A DNA stretch of 64,000 nt, from NCBI GenBank assembly GCA_963743705.1, contig CAVUQS010000015.1, forward strand, positions 168,012 to 232,011. The letters are read 5' to 3'. This DNA is from PALSA-243 sp963743705 (GTDB lineage: Bacteria; Acidobacteriota; Terriglobia; Bryobacterales; Bryobacteraceae). The notes below the pieces were generated by a model. It was not told where the DNA came from, searched no databases, and saw nothing but the letters and a program-made list of their open reading frames with translations. Both the position numbers and the translations under genes were made by a program. This document shows, piece after piece, positions 18,003-26,228 of this stretch; position 1 is the stretch's first letter, and every line of letters begins with the position of its first letter.

Positions 18003-19319
18003 ATGCAGATTTTATATTCGCGCTGCGCGGGTATCGATGTCCACAAGAATTCGGTGACGGTTTGCGTGGTTGTCTATTCCGATTCGGTGGAACCGAACGT
18101 CCGCAAGAAGGAGTTCGCTACGCACTGGAAGGCGCTTGGCCATCTCAGGCTTTGGCTATTCGCTCAGAAGGTGACCCACGTAGCTATGGAATCGACCGGC
18201 GTTTACTGGAAGCCGGTTTGGGAGGCGTTGGACGGGCATTTTCAGCTCATCCTCGCCAACCCGCATCAGGTGAAGAACATTCCCGGCAACAAGACCGATG
18301 CACGCGACAGCCGGTGGCTGGCCGAGTTGTTGGCGCATGGGCTGATCCGGCCCAGTTTCGTGCCGCCGCGAGCGACTCGCGATCTGCGGGATCTCACGCG
18401 TTATCGAGTGAAGCTCACCGAGGAACGCAACCGCGTCCATAACCGCATTCATAAGGTGCTTGAGGATGCCTGCATCAAGCTGGATACCGTTGCCAGCGAC
18501 ATACTAGGGGCAAGCGGCCGCGCCATGATCCAGGCGATTATCGATGGCCAGGATCATCCCGACTGGCTGGCTGACAAGGCCAAAGGCACTCTGCGCGCCA
18601 AGCGGCCGGAATTACGTCTGGCCCTGCGCGGACGCGTCACCGAACATCACCGCATGATGTTGCGCGAGTTGTTGGAGGATCTGGACTTTGTCGACCGCAA
18701 GATCGCGCGATTGGAGAAGGCGATCGCTCCGCAGGCGGACTTAGACACGTTGACCCGGCTGTGCACGATTCCCGGCGTGGATCTGATCACCGCTTGGACG
18801 TTGTTGGCGGAACTCGGCCAGGACATGCAGGTCTTCTCCAGCCCGAAGCATGCAGCCAGTTGGGCTGGGCTTTGCCCCGGCAATCGCGAAAGCGGCGGCA
18901 AGCGGTTGAGTAATCGCACGCGCAAGGGGAATCGCTGGCTGCGGCGCGCTCTTTGCCAATCGGCCTGGGCCGCATCCCGCAAACGCAACTGTTATCTGGC
19001 CGCATTCTTTTACCGCAAAGCGGGCAAGCACGGCGTACGCAAGGCGATTGTGGCCCTGGCTCACCGGTTACTCGTCATTGCGTTCTGCATACTGCGCGAC
19101 CGCACCGAATACCGAGAAGTAGGGGGCGATTATTTTGACCGGCTGAATCCGCAACGCACGCGCGACCGTCTCGTACGGCGTCTCCAGCGTCTCGGACTCC
19201 ATGTCATGTTGACGCCCAATGCTAACTTCCCCGTCTTGGAACTGCCTCCTCACCCGAAGAAAAGGGGCCGCCCTTGTAAGTGCGCCGAACGCGCAATTCA
19301 TTGCATACACAGCAGGTAA
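18003..19319 (+). CDS. IS110-family transposase (DEDD/serine recombinase)
   Basis: A 438-residue recombinase. The N-terminal RuvC-like DEDD domain shows CAGIDVHKNSVTV, AMESTGVYWKPV and NKTDARDSRWLAELL. The C-terminal Tnp domain has the helix-hairpin-helix CTIPGVDLITAW and AASWAGLCPGNRESGGK, which contains the conserved Ser. The product inserts its element by site-specific recombination guided by a bridge RNA. The ATG at 18003 was chosen because AAAGG at 17993-17997 is well spaced and the homologous N-terminus begins here; a longer frame from 17916 overlaps the RNA-like region. The gene looks intact. Confidence 0.95.
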   Translation: MQILYSRCAGIDVHKNSVTVCVVVYSDSVEPNVRKKEFATHWKALGHLRLWLFAQKVTHVAMESTGVYWKPVWEALDGHFQLILANPHQVKNIPGNKTDARDSRWLAELLAHGLIRPSFVPPRATRDLRDLTRYRVKLTEERNRVHNRIHKVLEDACIKLDTVASDILGASGRAMIQAIIDGQDHPDWLADKAKGTLRAKRPELRLALRGRVTEHHRMMLRELLEDLDFVDRKIARLEKAIAPQADLDTLTRLCTIPGVDLITAWTLLAELGQDMQVFSSPKHAASWAGLCPGNRESGGKRLSNRTRKGNRWLRRALCQSAWAASRKRNCYLAAFFYRKAGKHGVRKAIVALAHRLLVIAFCILRDRTEYREVGGDYFDRLNPQRTRDRLVRRLQRLGLHVMLTPNANFPVLELPPHPKKRGRPCKCAERAIHCIHSR

Positions 19320-19405
19320 TAAATCGGGGTTTTCGAAGGACCGGGAAATCGCTCAGGCCGGCGGCGTAAGCCGGAACGGGATTGCCGGCGCGGTAGAATC
19401 AATTC

Positions 19406-19639
19406 ATGGAGAGGCATGCTACGGAACTGCTCCACGACGCCCTGGCCTTGCCGCCGGAAGCGCGTTCAGCGCTGATCGACTCTCTAATTGAGAGCCTCGA
19501 TGCGACCGTCGATGAAGGGGCGGCAGAAACGTGGAAGCGGGAGATAGAGCTTCGGCTGAAGCAGATTGACGGCGGAACCGTGGAACTGATCTCCTGGGGC
19601 GCTGCACGCAAGCGCCTTCGCGACCGACTGGAACCGTGA
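19406..19639 (+). CDS. Addiction module antitoxin (TIGR02574/PF09720-like)
   Basis: A 77-residue small acidic protein. LLHDALALPPEARSALIDSL and the EIELRLKQIDGGTVELISW tail are typical of unstable antitoxins of the addiction-module family, which bind and neutralise a ParE/RelE-fold toxin and repress their own promoter. It overlaps the following toxin frame by 4 bases (GTGA), the usual coupling of such pairs. It lies about 85 bases past the IS110 transposase. Since the toxin frame is interrupted, the antitoxin may now be an orphan. Confidence 0.85.
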   Translation: MERHATELLHDALALPPEARSALIDSLIESLDATVDEGAAETWKREIELRLKQIDGGTVELISWGAARKRLRDRLEP

Positions 19640-19938
19640 GCATCGAGCCCCTGCGAATTCACCCTGCTGCACTAGACGAGGCCGAGGCGGCCGTCGACTG
19701 ATATGCGCAAAGAAGCCGGCGGGCTGCCGAGAGGTTTCTGGACGAGCTCGATCGTGCGATCGACCAGATTGGCCGAGATCCGGAGCAGCATCCGCCACAC
19801 GACTTTGGCACGCGCCGCATGGTGCTGCGGCGGTTTCCTTTAGTGATTGTCTTTCGCAAAACGGCCGCCGGTGTGGAGATCATCGCGGTTGCTCACGGCC
19901 GCCGCCGCCCGGGCTACTGGCGGGAGCGCCTCGGATAA
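19636..19938 (+). pseudogene. ParE/RelE-family toxin interrupted by an in-frame TGA
   Basis: Reading from GTG 19636, codon 22 is TGA (19699-19701); the frame then stays open to TAA at 19938 for a product of about 100 residues. The text on both sides fits a ParE-like toxin: HPAALDEAEAAVD, then YAQRSRRAAERFLDELDRAI, RRMVLRRFPLVIVFRKTAAG and IAVAHGRRRPGYWRERLG. In the family the position before Tyr is normally Trp (TGG), so a single G-to-A change explains the stop. Everything else is conserved, so the inactivation is recent or an error. ParE/RelE toxins poison gyrase or cleave mRNA on the ribosome. Confidence 0.8.
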
Positions 19939-20041
19939 GGTAGGGGCGTTTATGGGGGAGTGTATTCCGCCAGACACGTGGGCGCACGTCCACAACTTAT
20001 CCCAAGCCCCTCCCTGTGACGTCGCATGCTCGACGGGTTCT

Positions 20042-20968
20042 CTATCGCAATCCCGCCTCGCTCAGAGCCGCGAGAAACCGCGCTTCCGTCCGAGACCCGA
20101 CTGCCTGCCATGTGAGTTTGCCGCTCCGGTCGAACATCAGGGTTACTGGAATCCCAGAGACCTGAAACAAGTCACTCACCTTTCCATCGGAATCCGGGAG
20201 AACCGGAAATGGAAGGGGATGCTTTGCGAGGAAGGCACGAATGTTAGTCTCTGTATTTGTGGAAATGGCCAGGATCATCAGGCCCTGTTCCGCAAATCGC
20301 CGATAGATTGCGCGGAGGGCCGGCATCTCCGCTTCGCAGCCCTCGCAACCGGGCGACCAGAAATTCACCAAAACGACCTTGCCGGTCAGACCTCTTAACG
20401 TCCGCGTCTTCCCGTTCAAATCCGGGAGAGTGAAATCCGCCCGTTGGCGTGCGTGATCGCGAGTGTCCAACTCCGCCATGGCCGCAGCCATTTGTGGATT
20501 GTCGAGAGACGCACGCGTGTGTTCGTAGCGGATCAATTCGGCTAATACAGAATATGGAGCCAAGTAATCCGTCTTAGGAAATTCCCGGAGCGCCTGAGCC
20601 AGGGTTGTGGTTTCCTCCTGAAGCGTACGGGGGTCATCCGCGTCACTGTGCCAAACAAGATTGACCGCGAAATTTACCTTCTGGGCGCCAGGCGCTAGCT
20701 TCTGAACCTCAAGAGCAAGCTGCTGCGTTTCGGCTGCCTGCTTCGCTTGAGGCAATTTTTCGATGTTCAGGATCCGATAATTCAGTCCGGCTTCTTTTTG
20801 ATCCGTTCCCTGAGCGTTTGCAGGTTGGGCGAGATAGGGTAGCAGCGTTGCGAAGACAATAAAGCAGCAGCGCATTGCGGGTTGGCCCAGCGCCATCCAT
20901 GTGGGATCAGGACCAGCGGAAGACATGGGTAACATTATGGCATCAGTAAGAAGCCAGACCAGGCACAA
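20042..20968 (-). CDS. TlpA-like thioredoxin-fold protein, exported
   Basis: The C-terminal ~150 residues are a TlpA/ResA-type domain: FTLPDLNGKTRTLRGLTGKV, then VLVNFWSPGCEGCEAEMP with the active-site pair Cys-Glu-Gly-Cys, and the cis-Pro loop VSGIPVTLMF. The N-terminal half is helical and lacks a known motif. The likely start is the internal Met at about 20875, since MRCCFIVFATLLPYLAQPANAQ is a clean signal peptide; the longest frame adds 31 residues. The product should act as a periplasmic disulfide reductase, possibly in cytochrome maturation or oxidative defence. It stands alone. Confidence 0.85.
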   Translation of the reverse strand: MCLVWLLTDAIMLPMSSAGPDPTWMALGQPAMRCCFIVFATLLPYLAQPANAQGTDQKEAGLNYRILNIEKLPQAKQAAETQQLALEVQKLAPGAQKVNFAVNLVWHSDADDPRTLQEETTTLAQALREFPKTDYLAPYSVLAELIRYEHTRASLDNPQMAAAMAELDTRDHARQRADFTLPDLNGKTRTLRGLTGKVVLVNFWSPGCEGCEAEMPALRAIYRRFAEQGLMILAISTNTETNIRAFLAKHPLPFPVLPDSDGKVSDLFQVSGIPVTLMFDRSGKLTWQAVGSRTEARFLAALSEAGLR

Positions 20969-21099
20969 TAAGCCCCACCTGCCATTTCAATGTGGTTGCA
21001 AGCCCCGGATTACCGCCGCCCAGTCGCATCAATCCCAGGGACGCCTACGTTTGGAGTGAGTTGGGACCAGCACCTTCACTTACATGGGGAGAATATTCC

Positions 21100-21534
21100 C
21101 TAGCGGGCGGGGAAACCTCGAAATATTCCGTCTTCGTCAACTGCATTCGCGAATTCGGAGAAACTCATGTTGGCGATGGACAGATTGTTTTCGATGGATT
21201 GAATCGCCGCCGGGATCGCACGGAACTGGCGGTGAGCAACTCCACGCAGGTCAATGACCAGGATTGCGAACTCCGGATGGTTGATCGCAGCGTCATCAAC
21301 GACAAACAAAAATGCGTGCTTGTAGCCGCTGGGTACACGCGCCAGAAGTTCCGCCGCGCCAAGCCTCCGAAAGGCCAAGTCGTCCAAGAACTGGACGTAT
21401 GCGTAGAAGGCGTCCCCGATCGCAGGAACTGGCGCTCGTATCAGCTTACAAACCGTCTTCCACGTTCTCTGACTCTCGAAGCCGGTGCGAACCACGAGAG
21501 GATTGTTCGTTCTTGGGAGCTGCTTCCGATCCAT
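21100..21534 (-). CDS. DUF6924-like protein
   Basis: A 144-residue protein. LVVRTGFESQRTWKTVCKLI near the start, EFAILVIDLRG in the middle, and the C-terminal string FRAIPAAIQSIENNLSIANM plus FAEFANAV-like and DEDGIFRGF resemble the DUF6924 family, whose role is unknown. The C-terminal SIENNLSIANM..F..AVD.DGIFRGF pattern is the most telling. It is transcribed away from the GMC oxidoreductase gene. An overlapping plus-strand frame exists but looks like a shadow. Moderate confidence because I rely on pattern memory. Confidence 0.6.
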   Translation of the reverse strand: MDRKQLPRTNNPLVVRTGFESQRTWKTVCKLIRAPVPAIGDAFYAYVQFLDDLAFRRLGAAELLARVPSGYKHAFLFVVDDAAINHPEFAILVIDLRGVAHRQFRAIPAAIQSIENNLSIANMSFSEFANAVDEDGIFRGFPAR

Positions 21535-21799
21535 GGATGCCGATTAGGATATGGCCACGTTTGTTCGAGTGAGTTTACCAGATCCACATCGATGATCGCG
21601 AATTCGGGCAACGAAATTCCTGGCAAGCGCCCCTCCAGTGCCCTTTCATCAGCCCGCCTGGCGGATCGAATGCCGAACGAAACCGGGCCGTCGCGCGAAG
21701 GGATGTTGTCTCTATACGGCGCGTAGTATAGTTCTAGGATGCTGGAAGTCATTGAGTCAGTATTTCCTTCGCCTGCAGTTGTAAACCAGGAGCGCTGCC

Positions 21800-22621
21800 A
21801 TGTCTGACTTCGGAGCGGACGTCGGTATTGAATTCAGCGAGACGGCATCCGGCAAAGTATCGCCGGGAATTTCCGATCCGGCTGTCGCGGCGAAAGCCGG
21901 CAGCGCCTTCCTTGTTACTTTGAACATTTCCATCCCACGATTACAGGATTTCCTCAGCGCCGCTACACACACTGCCGATATTCGCAGCGGTACAGTATCG
22001 TGGAAACCCGACCTGAAAACCACGGCCATTGCGGGCGGGAGCGTCACTTACTTTCGAGACGCCGATGCGAGCGGCAGCCGTAAGTTTGTCGATTACACAT
22101 TCTCTTTTCCCGGTCCGCACCAGCAAACGATTGCCTGTACCGGGGTGAAAGACCTGCAACCCGACAACGGGGTGGACTCAGCTACCGACCTGACCACAAT
22201 CAACCTGACCCTACAGGCGAATGGACAAACCGCCGGCGCCGGAGTTTTGCAAACTCACATCCTCGATTTTGTGCACCAGATCCAATCCTGCAAGGCGACT
22301 GGCGCTCAATCCGATGAAGAAAACAGCGCTGCCCGCTGGGCGTTTCTCAGTTTTGTGAACGGGCAACTGCGGGATGTCTATCCGAGTCTTCCACTGATCT
22401 TCAAGAACACCACGGAGCTGACGCCGGAACAACGGAAGACGCTGGCCGTCTGCGCCCGTCTACTTCTTCCCCCAACCTGCCGCCGGATGGCCCGCAGTTC
22501 GATGACATTGTCTCGGAATTGGATCGTTTCCTGGCAAATGCCTCGTCCACCGTGCTCACTACAGTCAGCGACTGGCTGCAGGCCATCGGAACGTTCCTTC
22601 CCGCTGAACCGACCGATCTGA
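21800..22621 (+). CDS. N-terminal part of a frameshifted GMC oxidoreductase gene
   Basis: Genuine sequence runs from ATG 21800 (AGGAG 7 bases upstream) to about 22470, then leaves frame at a CCCCC run and ends at 22621 in low-quality residues. The first ~215 residues look like a beta-rich domain (SGTVSWKPDLKTTAIAGGSV, YTFSFPGPHQQTIACTGVKD). The next part (LTPEQRKTLAVCARLLLP) is a helical lead-in that continues in the other frame as PNLPPDGPQFDDIVSELDRF and joins the FAD domain. With one extra C the two frames make a single product of about 858 residues. No catalytic function can be given to the N-terminal domain alone. Confidence 0.7.
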   Translation: MSDFGADVGIEFSETASGKVSPGISDPAVAAKAGSAFLVTLNISIPRLQDFLSAATHTADIRSGTVSWKPDLKTTAIAGGSVTYFRDADASGSRKFVDYTFSFPGPHQQTIACTGVKDLQPDNGVDSATDLTTINLTLQANGQTAGAGVLQTHILDFVHQIQSCKATGAQSDEENSAARWAFLSFVNGQLRDVYPSLPLIFKNTTELTPEQRKTLAVCARLLLPPTCRRMARSSMTLSRNWIVSWQMPRPPCSLQSATGCRPSERSFPLNRPI

Positions 22622-24375
22622 CGCTGCTGCGGATGCTGGTTACAGCCCAACTCAACAGTACGGATCGCTCGCCCATACGGGACGTTCTCGAACTACTCCA
22701 CTCACTCGTAGTCTTTCCGTATTACGCGCACCCCAAGTGCGATGCGCTGGTGCATTATTCGCGGCCGGTGCATCAGCCGCGGAACACGCCGGATCTGCCG
22801 GTGCTCGCCGAGCCTCCACAGAAGGTCTTCGATTTCGCGATTGCGGGGGCGGGACCGGCTGGAATGCTGCTGGCGCAACGGCTCGCCACGAAAGGCAAAT
22901 CGGTTCTTCTGCTGGAGGCGGGCCCCTATGTTCCGGAGCGGACCATAGACTCCGACGAAATTCTGTGGACGGCGCGTCTTTACAAATCCTCCGGACTGCA
23001 GCAGGCCAACACGGGCATCCGCCTGGTTGGGGCGGAAGGCCCCACTTTCACCGTGCTGCAAGGCGCCTGTGTGGGCGGAGGAGGATTGGTCAATAACGCC
23101 GTTTGCTTTCGCCTGCCCGCGCAGCGACTGGCGCAGTGGCAAAGCATCGGCTTTCCGATTTCGGCGGCGGACATGGCGGCGGCCTACACCCAGGTCGCGC
23201 AGGAACTCGGCATCAAACCGGTATCGGAGGCCGCCAATCCGACGCCGCGCTTGAACCCCACCTGGAAATTTCTCACGAACAAGCTTGGCGCTCCACGAAA
23301 ACCATCGCTGACAGATCCACCAGAGCCCGGACTGTATGAATGCCTCGTCAACATAGAAGATTGTCTGGGAACGGGGCTCTGTAACGTAGGCTGCGGCTCG
23401 GAACGGAAGAGAAACGGCGTGCAGGTGTATTTGCGGCAGGCCGCCGCGGCGGGTTGCGTCATCGTTGACAATGCTGAGGTTCAGGCGATCCATTCGGATG
23501 GGAGCCCCAGCCAAGGCGAGCGACGCGTCGAGAGCCTCGAAGTCCGGCTGGCGGACGGGAGAACGGTGGCCGTGAAAGCGAAGGAGTTTATTCTTTCGTG
23601 CGGACCGATCGGGAGCTCGGTGCTTGTGTTGAAATCCGGCGACCTCAGTCCCTATGTTTCCGCGAACCGGATTCCGGTGGGCCAGCGTTTTGCGGCTAAT
23701 TTAGGCTCGCCGATCTTTGCTTTCTGCAAGGACGAAGTGAATCGGCAACCCGGGCTACAGATTGCGCATTACTATTTCGCACCTACCGGTGACGGCTTCG
23801 TCATCGAGACGTGGTTCAATCCTCCTGGCGCCAACGCCATCGCGATGCCAGGTTTTCAGCAAACGCACTTCGATCGCATGATGGCCTATTCCAAGACCGT
23901 GGCTGCATCTCCGCTGGTCGGATCAGGAGCAGCAGGGCGGATCACGCTGGATTGGCAGGGCGCGCCGGTGATCGATTTTCCGATCTCGGGGGACGATATT
24001 GGCGGCCTGCGGCGCGGACTGGTTCTTCTGGCTGAGGCGTTTCTGGGGGGAAACGTCGATTACGCGCTGGTATCGTTAGGCAATGGGCGGAAACTGCAAA
24101 CCGCCGCGGATATTACGCAGTTGGATAAGGATCTGGCGGAGATCCAAAACGATCCCTCCAAAGCTTACCTGCTGAGCGTGGGAACAGGTCATCCACAGGG
24201 AGGAAATGCCATGAGCAACGACTCCGCAATCGGGGTCGTCGACGATCAATTTCGCCTTCGTGGTTTCAGCAATCTTCGAATCTGCGATGGCAGCATTTTC
24301 CCGGACAGCGCCGGCGTGAATCCGCAATGGACGATTATGGCGCTGGCGCATGAGTGCGCACGCGTGCTGGCGTAA
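22519..24375 (+). CDS. GMC-type FAD oxidoreductase (C-terminal part of frameshifted gene)
   Basis: This portion has the complete flavoprotein core. The FAD-binding Rossmann motif is FDFAIAGAGPAGMLLAQRLA followed by VLLLEAGP. The GMC signature region is LQGACVGGGGLVNNAVCFRL. A four-Cys segment (ECLVNIEDCLGTGLCNVGC) suggests an Fe-S cluster or disulfides, as in gluconate-dehydrogenase or cholesterol-oxidase-like members. The C-terminal active-site region is SVGTGHPQGGNAMSND and then DGSIFPDSAGVNPQWTIMAL. GMC enzymes oxidise alcohols, sugars or sterols; the substrate is unknown. Translation probably should begin in the upstream frame at 21800. Without it, the ATG at 22519 has no clear ribosome-binding site. 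Confidence 0.88.
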   Translation: MDRFLANASSTVLTTVSDWLQAIGTFLPAEPTDLTLLRMLVTAQLNSTDRSPIRDVLELLHSLVVFPYYAHPKCDALVHYSRPVHQPRNTPDLPVLAEPPQKVFDFAIAGAGPAGMLLAQRLATKGKSVLLLEAGPYVPERTIDSDEILWTARLYKSSGLQQANTGIRLVGAEGPTFTVLQGACVGGGGLVNNAVCFRLPAQRLAQWQSIGFPISAADMAAAYTQVAQELGIKPVSEAANPTPRLNPTWKFLTNKLGAPRKPSLTDPPEPGLYECLVNIEDCLGTGLCNVGCGSERKRNGVQVYLRQAAAAGCVIVDNAEVQAIHSDGSPSQGERRVESLEVRLADGRTVAVKAKEFILSCGPIGSSVLVLKSGDLSPYVSANRIPVGQRFAANLGSPIFAFCKDEVNRQPGLQIAHYYFAPTGDGFVIETWFNPPGANAIAMPGFQQTHFDRMMAYSKTVAASPLVGSGAAGRITLDWQGAPVIDFPISGDDIGGLRRGLVLLAEAFLGGNVDYALVSLGNGRKLQTAADITQLDKDLAEIQNDPSKAYLLSVGTGHPQGGNAMSNDSAIGVVDDQFRLRGFSNLRICDGSIFPDSAGVNPQWTIMALAHECARVLA

Positions 24376-24471
24376 GTGGATCTGGAACCCATCCACGAAA
24401 ACCGGGAAAGCCCGTCCTGCTCAATGCCCCGCTCCAGATCAAGCACATTGCGTTCGCGATGCGCGAGCCCC

Positions 24472-25269
24472 CTACTGCGGCGTCGGCGTCAACTCGATAT
24501 GATCGATCACGAGCGCGGTCATCGAGACCTTGCGCGGCTCTAATCGCAACCCGAGTTTCTCCGCAGCGCTAAAGAGCGCGCTCTCCGCGGCCGTGGGATC
24601 GGCGCCGTCCTTCTGCGCGGCCATCGCAGCAGCCTGCGACGGCAGCATGAACGCCTCTCGGTCAATCAGGTACTCGCTCTTTAGGCCGCTTTGATCCACA
24701 ACTGGCCGATCGAGCCGGAGATAGTCTCGGTACTGATTGATGAAATCCGCCAGTCGCGCCAGCGTAAGCGGCAGTGCTCCATGCGCCGTTCCGTTATTGA
24801 TCTTTTCCTCCAGGGATCTGGCGTAAGCGGTATCGTAATCCGCCGGTTTGAGGGGAATCTTCGGACCGCCCTTCGCCACGGTTAGGCCGTAGACCCTGAA
24901 ATCCCGTGTATCCTGGTGCGTTTCAAGCCGGAAGCGCTCACGCAGAAGCGTCTTCAGCATCTCCGGCACCTGCGCGGTGGAGGACCCGGCCGGGAGCTTG
25001 GCCAAAATGTTAAATCGTGTTGTGTTCAATTCGGGCGCGCCCATCACCTGAAATGTATTCAACCCATAGGCGCGCGTGATCAACATCATTATGGAAACGC
25101 CCCCGAAATCAGCCATTGCCGAGTCGATTCGCGTGCCCATATGCCGCTGCAGTTCCTTTTTGTTCTGAGGCGCTGGCTTGATCGAAACCTCTTCAAAAGC
25201 AGTACTCTGCCCAGATACTGGGGCGTCGAGGGCCAGTGCAGCGAGAAGACATACAAGCGGACGCGTCAC
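24472..25269 (-). CDS. TIGR03435 / DUF3738 exported protein
   Basis: A 265-residue secreted protein. The start chosen is GTG 25269 because AGGAG lies 8 bases upstream; GTG 25278 is too close to it. A signal peptide (RPLVCLLAALALDAPVSGQ) is followed by FEEVSIKPAPQNK, the family's FEVASIKP-like opening. Then come LITRAYGLNTFQVMGAPEL, LKTLLRERFRLETHQDTRDF, VYGLTVAKGGPK and VVDQSGLKSEYLIDREAF. The pattern matches the large Acidobacteria family TIGR03435, of unknown function, which occurs in many copies per genome and often near M56 peptidases or TonB receptors. It stands alone here. Confidence 0.9.
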   Translation of the reverse strand: MTRPLVCLLAALALDAPVSGQSTAFEEVSIKPAPQNKKELQRHMGTRIDSAMADFGGVSIMMLITRAYGLNTFQVMGAPELNTTRFNILAKLPAGSSTAQVPEMLKTLLRERFRLETHQDTRDFRVYGLTVAKGGPKIPLKPADYDTAYARSLEEKINNGTAHGALPLTLARLADFINQYRDYLRLDRPVVDQSGLKSEYLIDREAFMLPSQAAAMAAQKDGADPTAAESALFSAAEKLGLRLEPRKVSMTALVIDHIELTPTPQ

Positions 25270-25447
25270 TATATACACTCCTTCTCGTTCAAGCGAATGA
25301 CAACGGGTTCTTCGGCGCTCGCCTTCAGTATAGAATTTTCTGAGCCGGAGCTCTGCAAACTCCAGCGGGGCATAGATACAAGGTCACCGCGACCACCTGA
25401 TGGCGCGTCCAGGCGCGAGGAAGCCCGCGGCCGCACTGTAAAATGAG

Positions 25448-25897
25448 GTGATGCCGACACCTTTCGAAAGCGCGCAATTGAATTTAAAGCTGTTCGAGCT
25501 TCGCCGCGACCCTGTGTTGCGGCAGGCCCGCGACTGGTTCCTGCTGGAATTTCATCCGCAATCGATGGCCGATTTTATGGCCGAGATTTCCGGAAGCCAC
25601 AACACGTGGATCCGCATGGTTTTGGGTTACTGGGAAATGGCGGCGTCGATGGTGACCACGGGCGCTATCGACCCAACGGCGTTCCTGGCAGCTCAGGGTG
25701 AGATCTTCGGGACGTTTAGCAAAATTCAGCCTTTTCTGGGTGAGCTTCGGGCAGCGCGGGGAGAGCCAGGAATGGCTGAGCACATGGAGAAGGTAGTGAT
25801 GGCCGCGCCGAATGCCGAGCGGATCCTAAAGCGACGGCGCGAGGCGCTACGCGCCTTTTACGCGATGCGGCAGCAGAAATTGCAAACCGCGGGATAG
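25448..25897 (+). CDS. Hypothetical helical protein
   Basis: A 149-residue protein with no signal peptide, predicted to be mostly helical and cytosolic. Features include RQARDWFLLEFHPQSMADFM, HNTWIRMVLGYWEMAASMV and a basic C-terminus ERILKRRREALRAF. The layout (a fixed helical bundle with paired Trp-Tyr) recalls small DUF4760-type proteins, but I do not recognise it firmly. The start is uncertain: GTG 25448 and ATG 25451 are adjacent and the purine-rich GAGG overlaps them. Confidence 0.6.
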   Translation: MMPTPFESAQLNLKLFELRRDPVLRQARDWFLLEFHPQSMADFMAEISGSHNTWIRMVLGYWEMAASMVTTGAIDPTAFLAAQGEIFGTFSKIQPFLGELRAARGEPGMAEHMEKVVMAAPNAERILKRRREALRAFYAMRQQKLQTAG

Positions 25898-26228
25898 CGG
25901 TTCAGCAGCTCCCTTGTTCCAGCCAGTTGATGAATTGTCATCCGTCCAGCAAGCCCGCGCTTTCCTCCGTTCGCCATCGCTTTGAAGTAAAGTGCGGGGG
26001 TATGTTCGAGCGCTACACCGAATAGGCCCGTCGAACCATTAGGACTGACAGGCAAGTCTAGTGGCTACCGATAATGCTACATAACGTCCCGCAACGGCCA
26101 GTAGGGATGAAGCTAGGTTCTGCGACACCGGAAAAAAGCGCGTCCAGCAAGACTTGGACCGGCGTTTTCTCCACGATCGCTTAAGGGTTTGGCTAACTGC
26201 CCGGGTTCGATTCAGCGCCCGGCCAACT
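25898..26228. other. Non-coding stretch
   Basis: About 330 bases between two convergent genes. I see no open frame with coding character and no clear terminator. A GGGTTCGATTC string at 26203-26213 resembles a tRNA T-loop but has no matching stem. Confidence 0.5.

Larger units (their letters stand above)
17822..19330 (+). mobile_element. IS110-family insertion sequence
   Basis: The element comprises a structured non-coding 5' end (from about 17822), the transposase gene and a short 3' tail. IS110 elements lack terminal inverted repeats and target duplications, so the exact ends cannot be set from one copy; the limits given are approximate. GGCCGGCG occurs in both flanks (near 17762 and 19359), which could reflect a palindromic target, but this is weak. 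Confidence 0.7.

Noticed and set aside
20992..21726. A 244-residue plus-strand open frame
   Set aside because: Composition is unlike a protein and it lies opposite the DUF6924-like gene, which has a recognisable pattern.
21441..21752. A 103-residue minus-strand frame ahead of the DUF6924-like gene
   Set aside because: It overlaps the DUF6924-like gene in another frame and shows no family pattern. A small real gene cannot be fully excluded.
26200..26225. tRNA T-loop-like GGGTTCGATTC
   Set aside because: The flanking bases do not form the T-stem and no anticodon or acceptor arm can be built.
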